From contig NZ_SMBP01000002.1 in assembly GCF_004341945.1 (NCBI RefSeq), positions 1 through 64,000 on the forward strand: a DNA stretch of 64,000 nucleotides, given 5' to 3'. The notes under the pieces were generated by a model that saw only the letters and a list, made by a program, of their open reading frames with translations, was not told where the DNA came from and searched no databases. Positions 51,912-59,427 of this stretch are shown one piece after another (positions within the stretch are counted from its first letter, which is position 1; each line of letters begins with the position of its first letter). Made by a program: the position numbers and the translations under genes. The stretch is from Longicatena caecimuris. GTDB taxonomy: Bacteria; Bacillota_I; Bacilli_A; Erysipelotrichales; Erysipelotrichaceae.

Positions 51912-52322
51912 ATGAAACGGCTGCCAGGATTATTCAATGACTCATTCGATGAAGTGTTTAAAGATCCTTTCTTTTCTCGCAATATGGAGTATATGAAAAC
52001 CGATATTCGTGAGAAAGATAACACCTATATCTTGGAAGTAGAACTTCCTGGATATCAAAAAGAAGATATTCATATGGAATTACAAAATGGATATCTCAGC
52101 ATTCAAGCTGCCCATCATCAGGTAAAGGAAGATAAAGATGATAAGGGTAATCTGATTCGTCAGGAACGCTATAGCGGGACATGCAAGAGAAGCTTTTATG
52201 TCGGTGATAACCTGATGGAAAGTGATATCCATGCCAGCTTCCAAAACGGTGAATTAACAATTACATTCCCTAAGGAGGCTCCTGAAAAGGTCGAAGAATC
52301 ACGTTTCATCCCAATTGAGTAA
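51912..52322 (+). CDS. Small heat-shock protein, Hsp20/alpha-crystallin family (first copy)
   Basis: 136 residues. ATP-independent holdase that binds unfolding proteins. The alpha-crystallin domain spans about residues 27-130 (MKTDIREKDNTYILEVELPGYQKEDI ... SYSGT-like strands), ending with the IPI motif in RFIPIE used for oligomer contacts. The start at 51912 is set by GAGGCG 8 bases upstream; the frame extends nine codons further. It is under a CIRCE promoter and co-transcribed with a second copy 25 bases downstream. Confidence 0.95.
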   Translation: MKRLPGLFNDSFDEVFKDPFFSRNMEYMKTDIREKDNTYILEVELPGYQKEDIHMELQNGYLSIQAAHHQVKEDKDDKGNLIRQERYSGTCKRSFYVGDNLMESDIHASFQNGELTITFPKEAPEKVEESRFIPIE

Positions 52323-52347
52323 CGTATAAAAAAGGAAGGTGTATCGT

Positions 52348-52743
52348 ATGATGAAATTATTACCAGGTTTATTTAGTGATGCATTTGATGACATGTTTTA
52401 TGATCGCAGTAATATGAAAACCGATATCCGCATGAAGGATGGCAACTATGTATTGGATATGGAATTGCCTGGATATCAGAAAGAAAACATTCAGATGGAA
52501 CTTAAGGAAGGCTATTTAACTATCCATGCATCCCGCAATACAACAAATGAAGAAAAGGATGCCAAAGGCAATCTGATTCGCCAGGAACGTTTCTCAGGCT
52601 CTTGTTCAAGAAGTTTCTATATCGGTGAAGGCATTACGCAGGAGGATATCAAAGCAAGCTTTGATAACGGAGAGTTGCATGTGCTGATTCCAAAAGAAGC
52701 GCCTAAGAAGGTCGAAGAAAAACGTTTCATTCCAATTGATTAA
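52348..52743 (+). CDS. Small heat-shock protein, Hsp20/alpha-crystallin family (second copy)
   Basis: 131 residues, clearly a duplicate of the preceding gene: LPGLFSDAFDDMF, MKTDIRMKDGNYVLDMELPGYQKENI, NLIRQERFSGSCSRSFY, and the C-terminal IPI in RFIPID. It is shorter by a few residues in the N-terminal arm (DPFFSRNMEY region missing). AAGGAAGGTG precedes the ATG at 52348. Two Hsp20s from one transcript may form mixed oligomers (inference). Confidence 0.95.
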   Translation: MMKLLPGLFSDAFDDMFYDRSNMKTDIRMKDGNYVLDMELPGYQKENIQMELKEGYLTIHASRNTTNEEKDAKGNLIRQERFSGSCSRSFYIGEGITQEDIKASFDNGELHVLIPKEAPKKVEEKRFIPID

Positions 52744-52750
52744 CTATGCT

Positions 52751-52783
52751 AAACAGGGTATTGAAAACCCTGTTTTTCTTTTT
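52751..52783 (+). terminator. hsp20 operon terminator
   Basis: AAACAGGGT (52751-52759) / ACCCTGTTT (52767-52775), then TTTCTTTTT. Confidence 0.9.
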
Positions 52784-52788
52784 GTCAA

Positions 52789-52819
52789 TGGACAAATTGA
52801 TAGAAATATATGCTATACT
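52789..52819 (+). promoter_or_regulatory. Promoter of the GH13-DUF1653 gene
   Basis: TGGACA (52789-52794), 19-base spacer, and TATACT (52814-52819) with an extended TG-C before it. Confidence 0.5.
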
Positions 52820-52843
52820 AATACCATGAGGTGAAAAATTTTT

Positions 52844-54580
52844 ATGAAATCATGGACAAAGGATGCAGTGTTTTATCATATCTATCCACTAGGTTTTTGT
52901 GGATGTGAGCAGTTCCATCAAGAGCAACAAACAAGTCGTATTTTAAAAATTAAAGAATGGATTCCCCATTTACAAAAAATGCATATCAATGCCTTATATT
53001 TAGGGCCTGTATTTGAAAGTTATGAACATGGTTATGATACAAGTGATTATCGCAAAGTAGACAATCGGTTAGGCAGCAATGCTGATTTTCGAGAAGTTTG
53101 TGATGCTTTGCATAAAGCCGGCATTCGCATCGTATTAGATGGCGTTTTCAATCATGTAGGGCGTTATTTTTGGGCATTTCGTGATGTTATGGAAAAGCGT
53201 GAACAATCCCCTTACTGCAATTGGTTCCATAATCTAAACTTTCAATGGGATAACCCCATGCATGATGGATTTACCTATGATACATGGGAAGGACATTACA
53301 ATTTAGTTAAATTGAATTTACAAAATGAAGAAGTTGTTCAGTATTTATTAGAAAGTATTGCGATGTGGATGGATGATTTCCACATTGATGGTTTGCGCTT
53401 AGATGCTGCAGATTGTATTGACCCTGCCTTCTTTCGACGCTTAAAACAATTTTGTGAAGAACATAATCCTGATTTTTGGTTAATGGGTGAGATTATCCAT
53501 GGTGATTATAACCGTTGGGCAAATCCGGATATGTTAGATTCAGTAACCAACTATGAATGTTATAAAGGTTTGTATTCTTCACACAACGAAAAGAATTATT
53601 TTGAAATTGCTTATTCCTTAAACCGTCAGTTTGGTGGTAATGGAGGTATTTATAAGGATCTAGTTCTATATGATTTTGTGGATAATCATGATGTAAATCG
53701 TTTAGCTAGTACGGTAAAGGAAGAACGTGATCTGGCAAATATTTATACCATGTTATATGCAATGCCGGGGATTCCATCAATTTATTATGGTAGTGAATAT
53801 GGCATCAAAGGCACAAAACATGATGGCAGTGATGCCGATATCCGCCCTTGTTTAACTTTGACAGAGCTTGCGACAGAAAATACGGCATTATTTTCTCATA
53901 TCTGCAAACTGGGAAAAGCTTATGACGCTTTACCGGCCTTAAAGCATGGCGATTATCAGCAAGTCATCGTGCGCAATCAACAGTTCGTCTTCGCTCGTAA
54001 AACGGCTGAACAATGCGTATATGCAATTTTCAATGTCAGTGATGAAAGTGCTGATATTGATTTCCCAGTACAATCTGCACATTTATATGACATGTTAAAT
54101 GAAAAAGCCTACAATTGCTTGGAACATCATTTTATCATTTCAATGCCTGCTAAAAGCTCCATGTTGCTGGTGGAGAAGGAAGATGTAGCAGCTGTTTCTT
54201 CAACACCAAGTGATAAAGCAGTAACCTTGCACAACACAGAAACACAAAATGAAACTACGACGAAAAAGAATGCATCTGCGCAGGATGTAACAGCTATGCC
54301 AAAAGTTCCGCTTCCAATAGCAGATGGTTATCAAGAAGAAGATGCATCACAGCTTGCCATAACAACACCTTCTATTCCTCTTGGCGTTTATCAACACTAC
54401 AAAGGAAAACGTTATGCTTTATTATATATTGCAAAACATTCAGAAAATGAAGAAGCTTACGCGGTTTATCGACAGCTGTATGGGGATGGTAAGGTATGGG
54501 TAAGACCATTGCGTATGTTTGTTGAAGAGATTGAAGTTGATGGTGAGAAAACACCTCGTTTTACGTATCTTAAACCCTAG
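52844..54580 (+). CDS. GH13 alpha-amylase-family enzyme fused to DUF1653
   Basis: 578 residues. The GH13 barrel spans about 1-370, with GVFNHVG (region I), GLRLDAAD (nucleophile Asp187), LMGEII (acid Glu216) and FVDNHD (Asp283). A beta domain runs to about 445, a low-complexity Ser/Thr linker (about 450-500) follows, and the C-terminus (about 513-578) is a DUF1653 domain (GVYQHYKGKRYALLYIAKHSE ... VYRQLYGDGKVWVRPLRMF). There is no signal peptide, so it acts inside the cell, probably on maltodextrins or short alpha-glucans. DUF1653 normally occurs as a small free protein; its fusion to an amylase is unusual. Nearby malQ (62.7 kb) suggests glycogen or maltodextrin use. Confidence 0.9.
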   Translation: MKSWTKDAVFYHIYPLGFCGCEQFHQEQQTSRILKIKEWIPHLQKMHINALYLGPVFESYEHGYDTSDYRKVDNRLGSNADFREVCDALHKAGIRIVLDGVFNHVGRYFWAFRDVMEKREQSPYCNWFHNLNFQWDNPMHDGFTYDTWEGHYNLVKLNLQNEEVVQYLLESIAMWMDDFHIDGLRLDAADCIDPAFFRRLKQFCEEHNPDFWLMGEIIHGDYNRWANPDMLDSVTNYECYKGLYSSHNEKNYFEIAYSLNRQFGGNGGIYKDLVLYDFVDNHDVNRLASTVKEERDLANIYTMLYAMPGIPSIYYGSEYGIKGTKHDGSDADIRPCLTLTELATENTALFSHICKLGKAYDALPALKHGDYQQVIVRNQQFVFARKTAEQCVYAIFNVSDESADIDFPVQSAHLYDMLNEKAYNCLEHHFIISMPAKSSMLLVEKEDVAAVSSTPSDKAVTLHNTETQNETTTKKNASAQDVTAMPKVPLPIADGYQEEDASQLAITTPSIPLGVYQHYKGKRYALLYIAKHSENEEAYAVYRQLYGDGKVWVRPLRMFVEEIEVDGEKTPRFTYLKP

Positions 54581-54581
54581 T

Positions 54582-54609
54582 AAAAAAAAGTCCAAGCGGA
54601 CTTTTTTTT
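54582..54609. terminator. Bidirectional terminator
   Basis: AAAAAAAAGTCC / GGACTTTTTTTT with a 4-base loop, after the amylase gene and usable by the convergent S41 gene. Confidence 0.9.
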
Positions 54610-54751
54610 ATACATTATCATTTTTCATACTTTATCATATTAAATTATGCAAGATAGATGCCATACAATAACTTCTTATGACAAACCTTTGTCCATCTAC
54701 CAAATACTCTAGATGATAGCTTTTTTAAATTCTGGATTATTTCATAATGAC

Positions 54752-55957
54752 TTATTTACCATGTGCTGCAATAAGCTGCAAGGTTGTTTGAATACAAACA
54801 TCCTCTTTCGTGCTGACTTCATTAACGGTCGTTGACTTAACGTGCACATCCGGCTGTGTCTTGATCTCATCGTTGATATTTCCATCTTCATCTACACCTA
54901 AGCATATAGCCATACGTATCACTATGCCGCTGTTAGGCAATGCAAATAATACAGGATCACTTCCAATACCATCTCCACCACTCACTCCTCCAACAATCGT
55001 TGCTGCTTTGCTTTGTTTTAGAAAGTTAGCCAGCATTTCACTAGAAGAGTACACATTTTCATCAATCAATAGATAGATTGGTTTCTTAAAACGAATGCTA
55101 TCTTTCGCTGGTACCACCTTCATATCACCTACAATGCCATGTGAGAATTGAGAAAATTCTGATTTTGGGAAGCGGATGTTTGGAAGTTTCATATCCGTAA
55201 TACGTTCTCCTTCGATCATGTTGGCATATTCCCCATCTTTCAGGAAGACATAAGAAGTTACCGTGATTGTTTTATCCACGATCTTTGGCAATAACATTTC
55301 AGACCAATATAGCGAGTTCCCTCCACCATTGCCCCGGATATCCAAGATCAATGCCTTTGCGGATTGATTTGCTTTTAAAAAGGAGGCTAGCATTTCTTCA
55401 TCTTTTTTACTCGTTTCCAGAGATAACATTTTAGGAATGCGGATATACATAACCTGTCCATCTAATAGAAGTGCTTTTGCATTTACCGTAACATTCTCAT
55501 CCGTTGCTGCATTTGGTAAAACATAATCACAGAACTGCTTCTCATCAAAGCCATAGTGTTCATAAACAGCTTTTGTTTTCAACTTTTTTATCATCTGATA
55601 ACGATAATCCCGAGGTTGTTTCGCAAAACTTTGTTCATATAGTTTCATGGTATACATCAGCGATTGTGTATCTTGTATGCGCTGTGTATGACCATTGTGT
55701 AATTTTTCCAATACACCATCAATAATATTCTCAAAATCATTCATAGATGTACAACTTTCCACCTTATCACGTGCTGCTTTTTTTGCCTTCTCCCATTGCA
55801 AATTAGACAAACGTTCACTCATTTCTAAAAATGGATAATTTTCTTCAATGGTTTTGATGAAATAATCAAAATCCTTCAGATATTTTTGTTCGTTAGTACG
55901 GGAACAACCGCTTATGAATAGTACCAAAAGTAGTGATATCATCATGATTTTACGCAT
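54752..55957 (-). CDS. S41-family peptidase-like lipoprotein
   Basis: 401 residues with a lipoprotein signal peptide (MRKIMMISLLLVLFISGC, Cys18). The core is a tail-specific protease (S41) fold: ALILDIRGNGGGNSLYW, IYLLIDENVYSSSEMLANFLKQSKAATIVG with the catalytic Ser in SSSE and a following Lys. No clear PDZ domain is visible, and the N-terminal part HNGHTQ resembles the Tricorn-like S41 cap. It is last in a five-gene operon, 6 bases after the isoprenoid-synthase-like gene. It probably cleaves or senses an extracytoplasmic protein. Confidence 0.83.
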   Translation of the reverse strand: MRKIMMISLLLVLFISGCSRTNEQKYLKDFDYFIKTIEENYPFLEMSERLSNLQWEKAKKAARDKVESCTSMNDFENIIDGVLEKLHNGHTQRIQDTQSLMYTMKLYEQSFAKQPRDYRYQMIKKLKTKAVYEHYGFDEKQFCDYVLPNAATDENVTVNAKALLLDGQVMYIRIPKMLSLETSKKDEEMLASFLKANQSAKALILDIRGNGGGNSLYWSEMLLPKIVDKTITVTSYVFLKDGEYANMIEGERITDMKLPNIRFPKSEFSQFSHGIVGDMKVVPAKDSIRFKKPIYLLIDENVYSSSEMLANFLKQSKAATIVGGVSGGDGIGSDPVLFALPNSGIVIRMAICLGVDEDGNINDEIKTQPDVHVKSTTVNEVSTKEDVCIQTTLQLIAAHGK

Positions 55958-55963
55958 ACACTT

Positions 55964-57082
55964 CTATCCCCTTTCAACCTGTTTTTCTTTTATCTTCATA
56001 AGTACTTTATTTTTAAGCTCTTTGATACATTCATAGGATAATGGCATAGCTGCCTTAATCTCTTCGACAAAGGAAGTTGGAAAGTAGGTTGCCGTTTGTA
56101 AAACTGACAACAACATCATTTCGCGGCAATTTTTGATAATAAAGCGGCAAACTTGCTCATCCTGAATGTGTGTGAAAACGACCTTTTCAAGGAAAACCCA
56201 AAGTTTTTCCAATAAGGCTTTGCGTTCTACCTTATTACATATAGTAGCTAAGGTATGATGGTGATGCTGATCATCTTCTACAACATCTTGTAAATCATCT
56301 GCTACCTGTAAAGTAAAGCCAAACAGCATACAAAACTCCTGTTGCACATCACTTAAATGCCCGTCGATTAAATAACCATCCGCTAAGACGCTAGTACCAC
56401 CTTTCCAAATGGAAATTTCAAGTACGTCCTTCTCAGGTATCGTTTGCTGTTGACGCAAAGATTGTTGCTGTCCCTCTTGGATCAAATATAGGCTTTGATA
56501 CACATCTTGATAACTTGATGGTGCATACTGATGTTCTATTTTTTCCACCAATTGATGCATCTTATTGGCATACGGATGTGCAAAAGCTTCTGTATGATGA
56601 TGCAGTCGCCGCATGAACCAGTGATTAAAAGCCTTCTTTTCTTCCTTATCCATAAGGGTATCGTCTAACACATTATCAGAATATGGATACAGCATACTAT
56701 AACCAAACATGGCTTGATGATATTGTATGGGTTTTTGAAAAGCAACTTCTAACATCCAAATGATCCACATATTGCGTAGTGCCTGAAATACCTCTTCAGC
56801 GTGAAGATTTTCATCAAAAGCTTTCGCATCTTCAATAAATTTTTGGGTGCAAGTTTCAAATTGTTGCTGATCTTGTTTAGACATCCAAGAGATATCAACG
56901 AATGCAGGAAGCAATGCTTTAATTTCCTGCACATCCTCTGTCATATGACTAAGCTGTTCCTGTAGTTTTGCTTCATTATGTTTTCTTTCCGTTTCATCAT
57001 ATGGTGGAAAAGAAAGTGGCTTTCCAGAAGTTTGCTTCCAAAACAACTTTGTGCTTTCGCATAGTGTCTGAATATCACGCAT
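55964..57082 (-). CDS. Class I isoprenoid-synthase-like protein, divergent
   Basis: 372 residues, all-helical. Two acidic clusters match the metal-binding positions of trans-prenyl synthases and terpene cyclases: DNVLDD (residues 136-141) and DDLQDVVEDD (262-271), with KGGTSVLADG between them. It is longer than housekeeping farnesyl or heptaprenyl synthases and lacks their exact DDxxD in the first motif (D-N-V-L-D-D). The product cannot be predicted. The start at 57082 overlaps the end of the DUF4097 gene by 8 bases. Lying inside a PadR/DUF1700/DUF4097 operon suggests a role in the envelope. Confidence 0.72.
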   Translation of the reverse strand: MRDIQTLCESTKLFWKQTSGKPLSFPPYDETERKHNEAKLQEQLSHMTEDVQEIKALLPAFVDISWMSKQDQQQFETCTQKFIEDAKAFDENLHAEEVFQALRNMWIIWMLEVAFQKPIQYHQAMFGYSMLYPYSDNVLDDTLMDKEEKKAFNHWFMRRLHHHTEAFAHPYANKMHQLVEKIEHQYAPSSYQDVYQSLYLIQEGQQQSLRQQQTIPEKDVLEISIWKGGTSVLADGYLIDGHLSDVQQEFCMLFGFTLQVADDLQDVVEDDQHHHHTLATICNKVERKALLEKLWVFLEKVVFTHIQDEQVCRFIIKNCREMMLLSVLQTATYFPTSFVEEIKAAMPLSYECIKELKNKVLMKIKEKQVERG

Positions 57083-57962
57083 GATCAAAAGCGATTTCCA
57101 CACTGCCAGCCTGGCAGTCAATATCTAGTTGATTTTTCGCATCATTACGTACACTGATTTCATTCGATAATCCACTATAGTCTTGCTCTCCAAGTTCAAC
57201 AGAGCCCACTTCATTTTTTATCTGATACCCATACTGATTCTCTTTATCTTGTAAGTACAGATTTACACTACCGGCCTGACAATCAATTTTCGTTTTACCG
57301 CGTAAATCACCGGAAACATCAATACTTCCTGCCTGTACATCAAATTCGCTGTGCTCACTCACCATTTCTTTCATATCTATGCTGCCCGCCTGCGCTGACA
57401 GTTCCATTTTACGTGAAACTTGTACCTTTTGCATTTCTACTTCTGTAGCGTCACCATCTACTATCAGATCTTTTAAACGCAGACCTTGAACCGTTAAATG
57501 ACCTGCGGAAGCATCAATTTCTAACTTTTTCAATAAGTCCTCTTTTTTCAATGTGATATCCAAACGTGCTTTATGTAGAAAATGTTTATTTTTCACATCT
57601 ACTTTCATGGTATTTGTACTCCTAGAAACACTAACCTGATTTTCATAAATATTGGAAAAACGCAAGCTGTTGTTATCACCCACACGTATCGTTGTGTTCA
57701 CGGCTGCTACGTTTAATTCTAACTTGTCTACATCATCAAAAGTTTGTGAGAATGTTTTCGTTTTTGAAATGTCTTCAGCGACCTCTTCAAGGTGAATACC
57801 AAAGCTACCATGAAAGGGCCACCAAGGAGCTGTTTGGTTATCAACTCGTAAATAGGCAATATCCCCATTTTGCACAATTCCCATGCCAATGCAGAAAGCA
57901 CCGATGATGACACAAATTATGGAAATGATTAAAGTTACTTTTATCCCATTATGCTTTTTCAT
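57075..57962 (-). CDS. DUF4097-family membrane-anchored beta-repeat protein
   Basis: 295 residues. One N-terminal membrane helix (about 9-28) is followed by a long extracytoplasmic part made of repeated short strands. Variants of SAQAGSIDM, DVQAGSIDVSG, DCQAGSVNLYL and DCQAGSVEIAF recur about every 20 residues, a right-handed beta-helix-like pattern typical of DUF4097 (YvlB type). It starts 1 base inside the DUF1700 stop with AAGGAGGG upstream. Proteins of this family travel with PadR and DUF1700 proteins in cell-envelope stress operons; the molecular role is unknown. Confidence 0.88.
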   Translation of the reverse strand: MKKHNGIKVTLIISIICVIIGAFCIGMGIVQNGDIAYLRVDNQTAPWWPFHGSFGIHLEEVAEDISKTKTFSQTFDDVDKLELNVAAVNTTIRVGDNNSLRFSNIYENQVSVSRSTNTMKVDVKNKHFLHKARLDITLKKEDLLKKLEIDASAGHLTVQGLRLKDLIVDGDATEVEMQKVQVSRKMELSAQAGSIDMKEMVSEHSEFDVQAGSIDVSGDLRGKTKIDCQAGSVNLYLQDKENQYGYQIKNEVGSVELGEQDYSGLSNEISVRNDAKNQLDIDCQAGSVEIAFDHA

Positions 57963-58563
57963 AATGCTTTCCCTCCTTTGCTTTGTGATAAAGGTTTGTT
58001 ACAAGTCGCATGAATGCCGGCAACAAAGTACGAATCAACCAGATAAATAATAAGAGCAGCAAGATTCCCAATCCGATACATAACAAACCTCCGCCAATGG
58101 CAATCAATGCATTGCCTGGTGTTTCTAAATGATAAAATCCATTAACAAGTAAGGGAAAGCCTGTAAATGCAATCGCTCCTACGGATGCAAGACCGGCGAT
58201 AGCAAAGGCTCCTATTGTTATAAATAGAGCAAATATCACTGCAACCAATGCCAACAGCAAAGGCAATGCGATGGGTAATGCACAGATACCAAGAATAATT
58301 GCAATAATGCTTTTTAGAGAAGATTTCTTGGTTGTATTTTGGTCATTTGCAAATGTCGTGTTATGACGTCGTATTTCTGCATCAGCTCTTATCTGTGCCG
58401 CAAATTTGTAAGGTGAACCAAGATCGGCTATGACCTGTTGCTCATTCCCTTCACCTGCATCATCAAAATATTCTTCACAATAAGATAATGCATCTTCTAT
58501 TTCATCTTGTGATAATCCCTTTAAACGAACCCGAAGTTCTTCTAGATATTGTTGTTTACTCAT
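57949..58563 (-). CDS. DUF1700/HAAS-domain membrane protein
   Basis: 204 residues. The N-terminal HAAS helical domain (about 1-65: YLEELRVRLKGLSQDEIEDALSYCEEYFDDAG, then DLGSPYKFAAQI) is followed by three to four membrane helices (about 85-190) and a basic tail. HAAS domains usually contact PadR-type regulators, linking membrane state to transcription. The start ATG at 58563 overlaps the PadR stop, with GGGAGGCG upstream. Confidence 0.9.
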   Translation of the reverse strand: MSKQQYLEELRVRLKGLSQDEIEDALSYCEEYFDDAGEGNEQQVIADLGSPYKFAAQIRADAEIRRHNTTFANDQNTTKKSSLKSIIAIILGICALPIALPLLLALVAVIFALFITIGAFAIAGLASVGAIAFTGFPLLVNGFYHLETPGNALIAIGGGLLCIGLGILLLLLFIWLIRTLLPAFMRLVTNLYHKAKEGKHYEKA

Positions 58564-58876
58564 CACAAACGCCTCCCTCTAAAATGTCTGTAATTTTACT
58601 GGAAAATTGTTTCCATTCCTCAACATATTCCTCATATTTGACTCTTCCTGTTTCTGTTAAACGATAATATCGTCTATTTCTGCCCATATGCTGCTGGTCA
58701 TATGTCTCTAAATACCCATCTCGCATCAATCGACGCAAAACCGGATATAGTGTAGATTCACTCACGCTCATCACTACTTTTACTTCCTGGGTAAGCCGAT
58801 ATCCATATGTGTCTTCTTTATGCAAGGTCGCTAAGACACAAGCATCCAGCAATGCTGATCCAAGCTGAAATGTCAT
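58556..58876 (-). CDS. PadR-family transcriptional regulator
   Basis: 106 residues. The winged helix-turn-helix starts FQLGSALLDACVLATLHKEDTYGYRLTQEV, with SESTLYPVLRRLMRDGYLETYDQ as the recognition helix and wing and GRNRRYYRLTETG after it. The ATG at 58876 matches the family start (TFQLGS) and has GAAAGG upstream; earlier in-frame GTG/ATG codons are too close. It is the first gene of the operon and is preceded by a 25-base palindrome over the promoter, so it very likely represses itself. Confidence 0.94.
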   Translation of the reverse strand: MTFQLGSALLDACVLATLHKEDTYGYRLTQEVKVVMSVSESTLYPVLRRLMRDGYLETYDQQHMGRNRRYYRLTETGRVKYEEYVEEWKQFSSKITDILEGGVCDE

Positions 58877-58895
58877 ATACATCACCTTTCTTCCA

Positions 58896-58928
58896 TAATA
58901 TTATACATCGTATAGTATTATAATTCAA
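58896..58928 (-). promoter_or_regulatory. PadR operon promoter with 25-base palindromic operator
   Basis: Minus-strand TTGAAT (58928-58923), 17-base spacer, TATAAT (58905-58900). The sequence 58896-58920, TAATATTATAC-ATC-GTATAGTATTA in plus orientation, is a palindrome with 10 of 11 arm pairs matching and covers the -10 box. Confidence 0.8.
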
Positions 58929-59159
58929 TATATATTATATTTTAATTAATTAAATATGTAAAAACGCATAACATATAAAAATGCAGAGCTATTAATCATA
59001 AGCCATCTACTCTTATGAAAGAAACATTGTTGATGTAAAAACCTTAGTATACTCTTAAAATAAATGCGCATTTTTAAAGATTACCATAAGTAAGTAAAAA
59101 GTGTATTAAGCTCCATCTGATAAATAGTCTGGCGGATATTAATTTTTTACAAAAAGTTC
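58929..59159. other. Non-coding AT-rich spacer
   Basis: Between the PadR promoter and the tRNA-Glu promoter. No ORF, repeat or structured RNA that I can support. Confidence 0.5.
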
Positions 59160-59188
59160 TTGACGCTTAAAACCTATTTTGTTATAAT
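59160..59188 (+). promoter_or_regulatory. tRNA-Glu promoter
   Basis: TTGACG (59160-59165), 17-base spacer, TATAAT (59183-59188), 20 bases before the tRNA. Confidence 0.85.
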
Positions 59189-59207
59189 TACGTGGCAACA
59201 GTTAAAT

Positions 59208-59283
59208 GGCGCGTTGGAGAAACGGTTAACTCACATGCCTTTCACGCATGCACTCACGGGTTCGAATCCCGTACGCGTCACCA
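59208..59283 (+). tRNA. tRNA-Glu (anticodon TTC)
   Basis: 76 bases with encoded CCA. Acceptor GGCGCGT / ACGCGTC, anticodon arm CATGC-CTTTCAC-GCATG giving TTC, and T arm ACGGGTTCGAATCCCGT. Confidence 0.95.
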
Positions 59284-59294
59284 GTTAAATATAT

Positions 59295-59324
59295 AAGGTA
59301 AGTTCAAGTGAACTTACCTTTTTT
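59295..59324 (+). terminator. tRNA-Glu terminator
   Basis: Perfect 11-base stem AAGGTAAGTTC / GAACTTACCTT with loop AAGT and a T run. Confidence 0.92.
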
Positions 59325-59384
59325 CAATAAGCGGGATGAGAAACACGTTACGGCTGTTTGGGCATGTGAGTTTTGATAAGCATA

Positions 59385-59415
59385 TAAAAAAGACTGTTGT
59401 TTTTGATCAACAGTC
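59385..59415 (-). terminator. Terminator of the Lys/Ala/Glu-rich protein gene
   Basis: Minus-strand GACTGTTG (59415-59408) / CAACAGTC (59399-59392), 8-base loop, then six T. Confidence 0.88.
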
Positions 59416-59427
59416 CTTTATGCTCAA

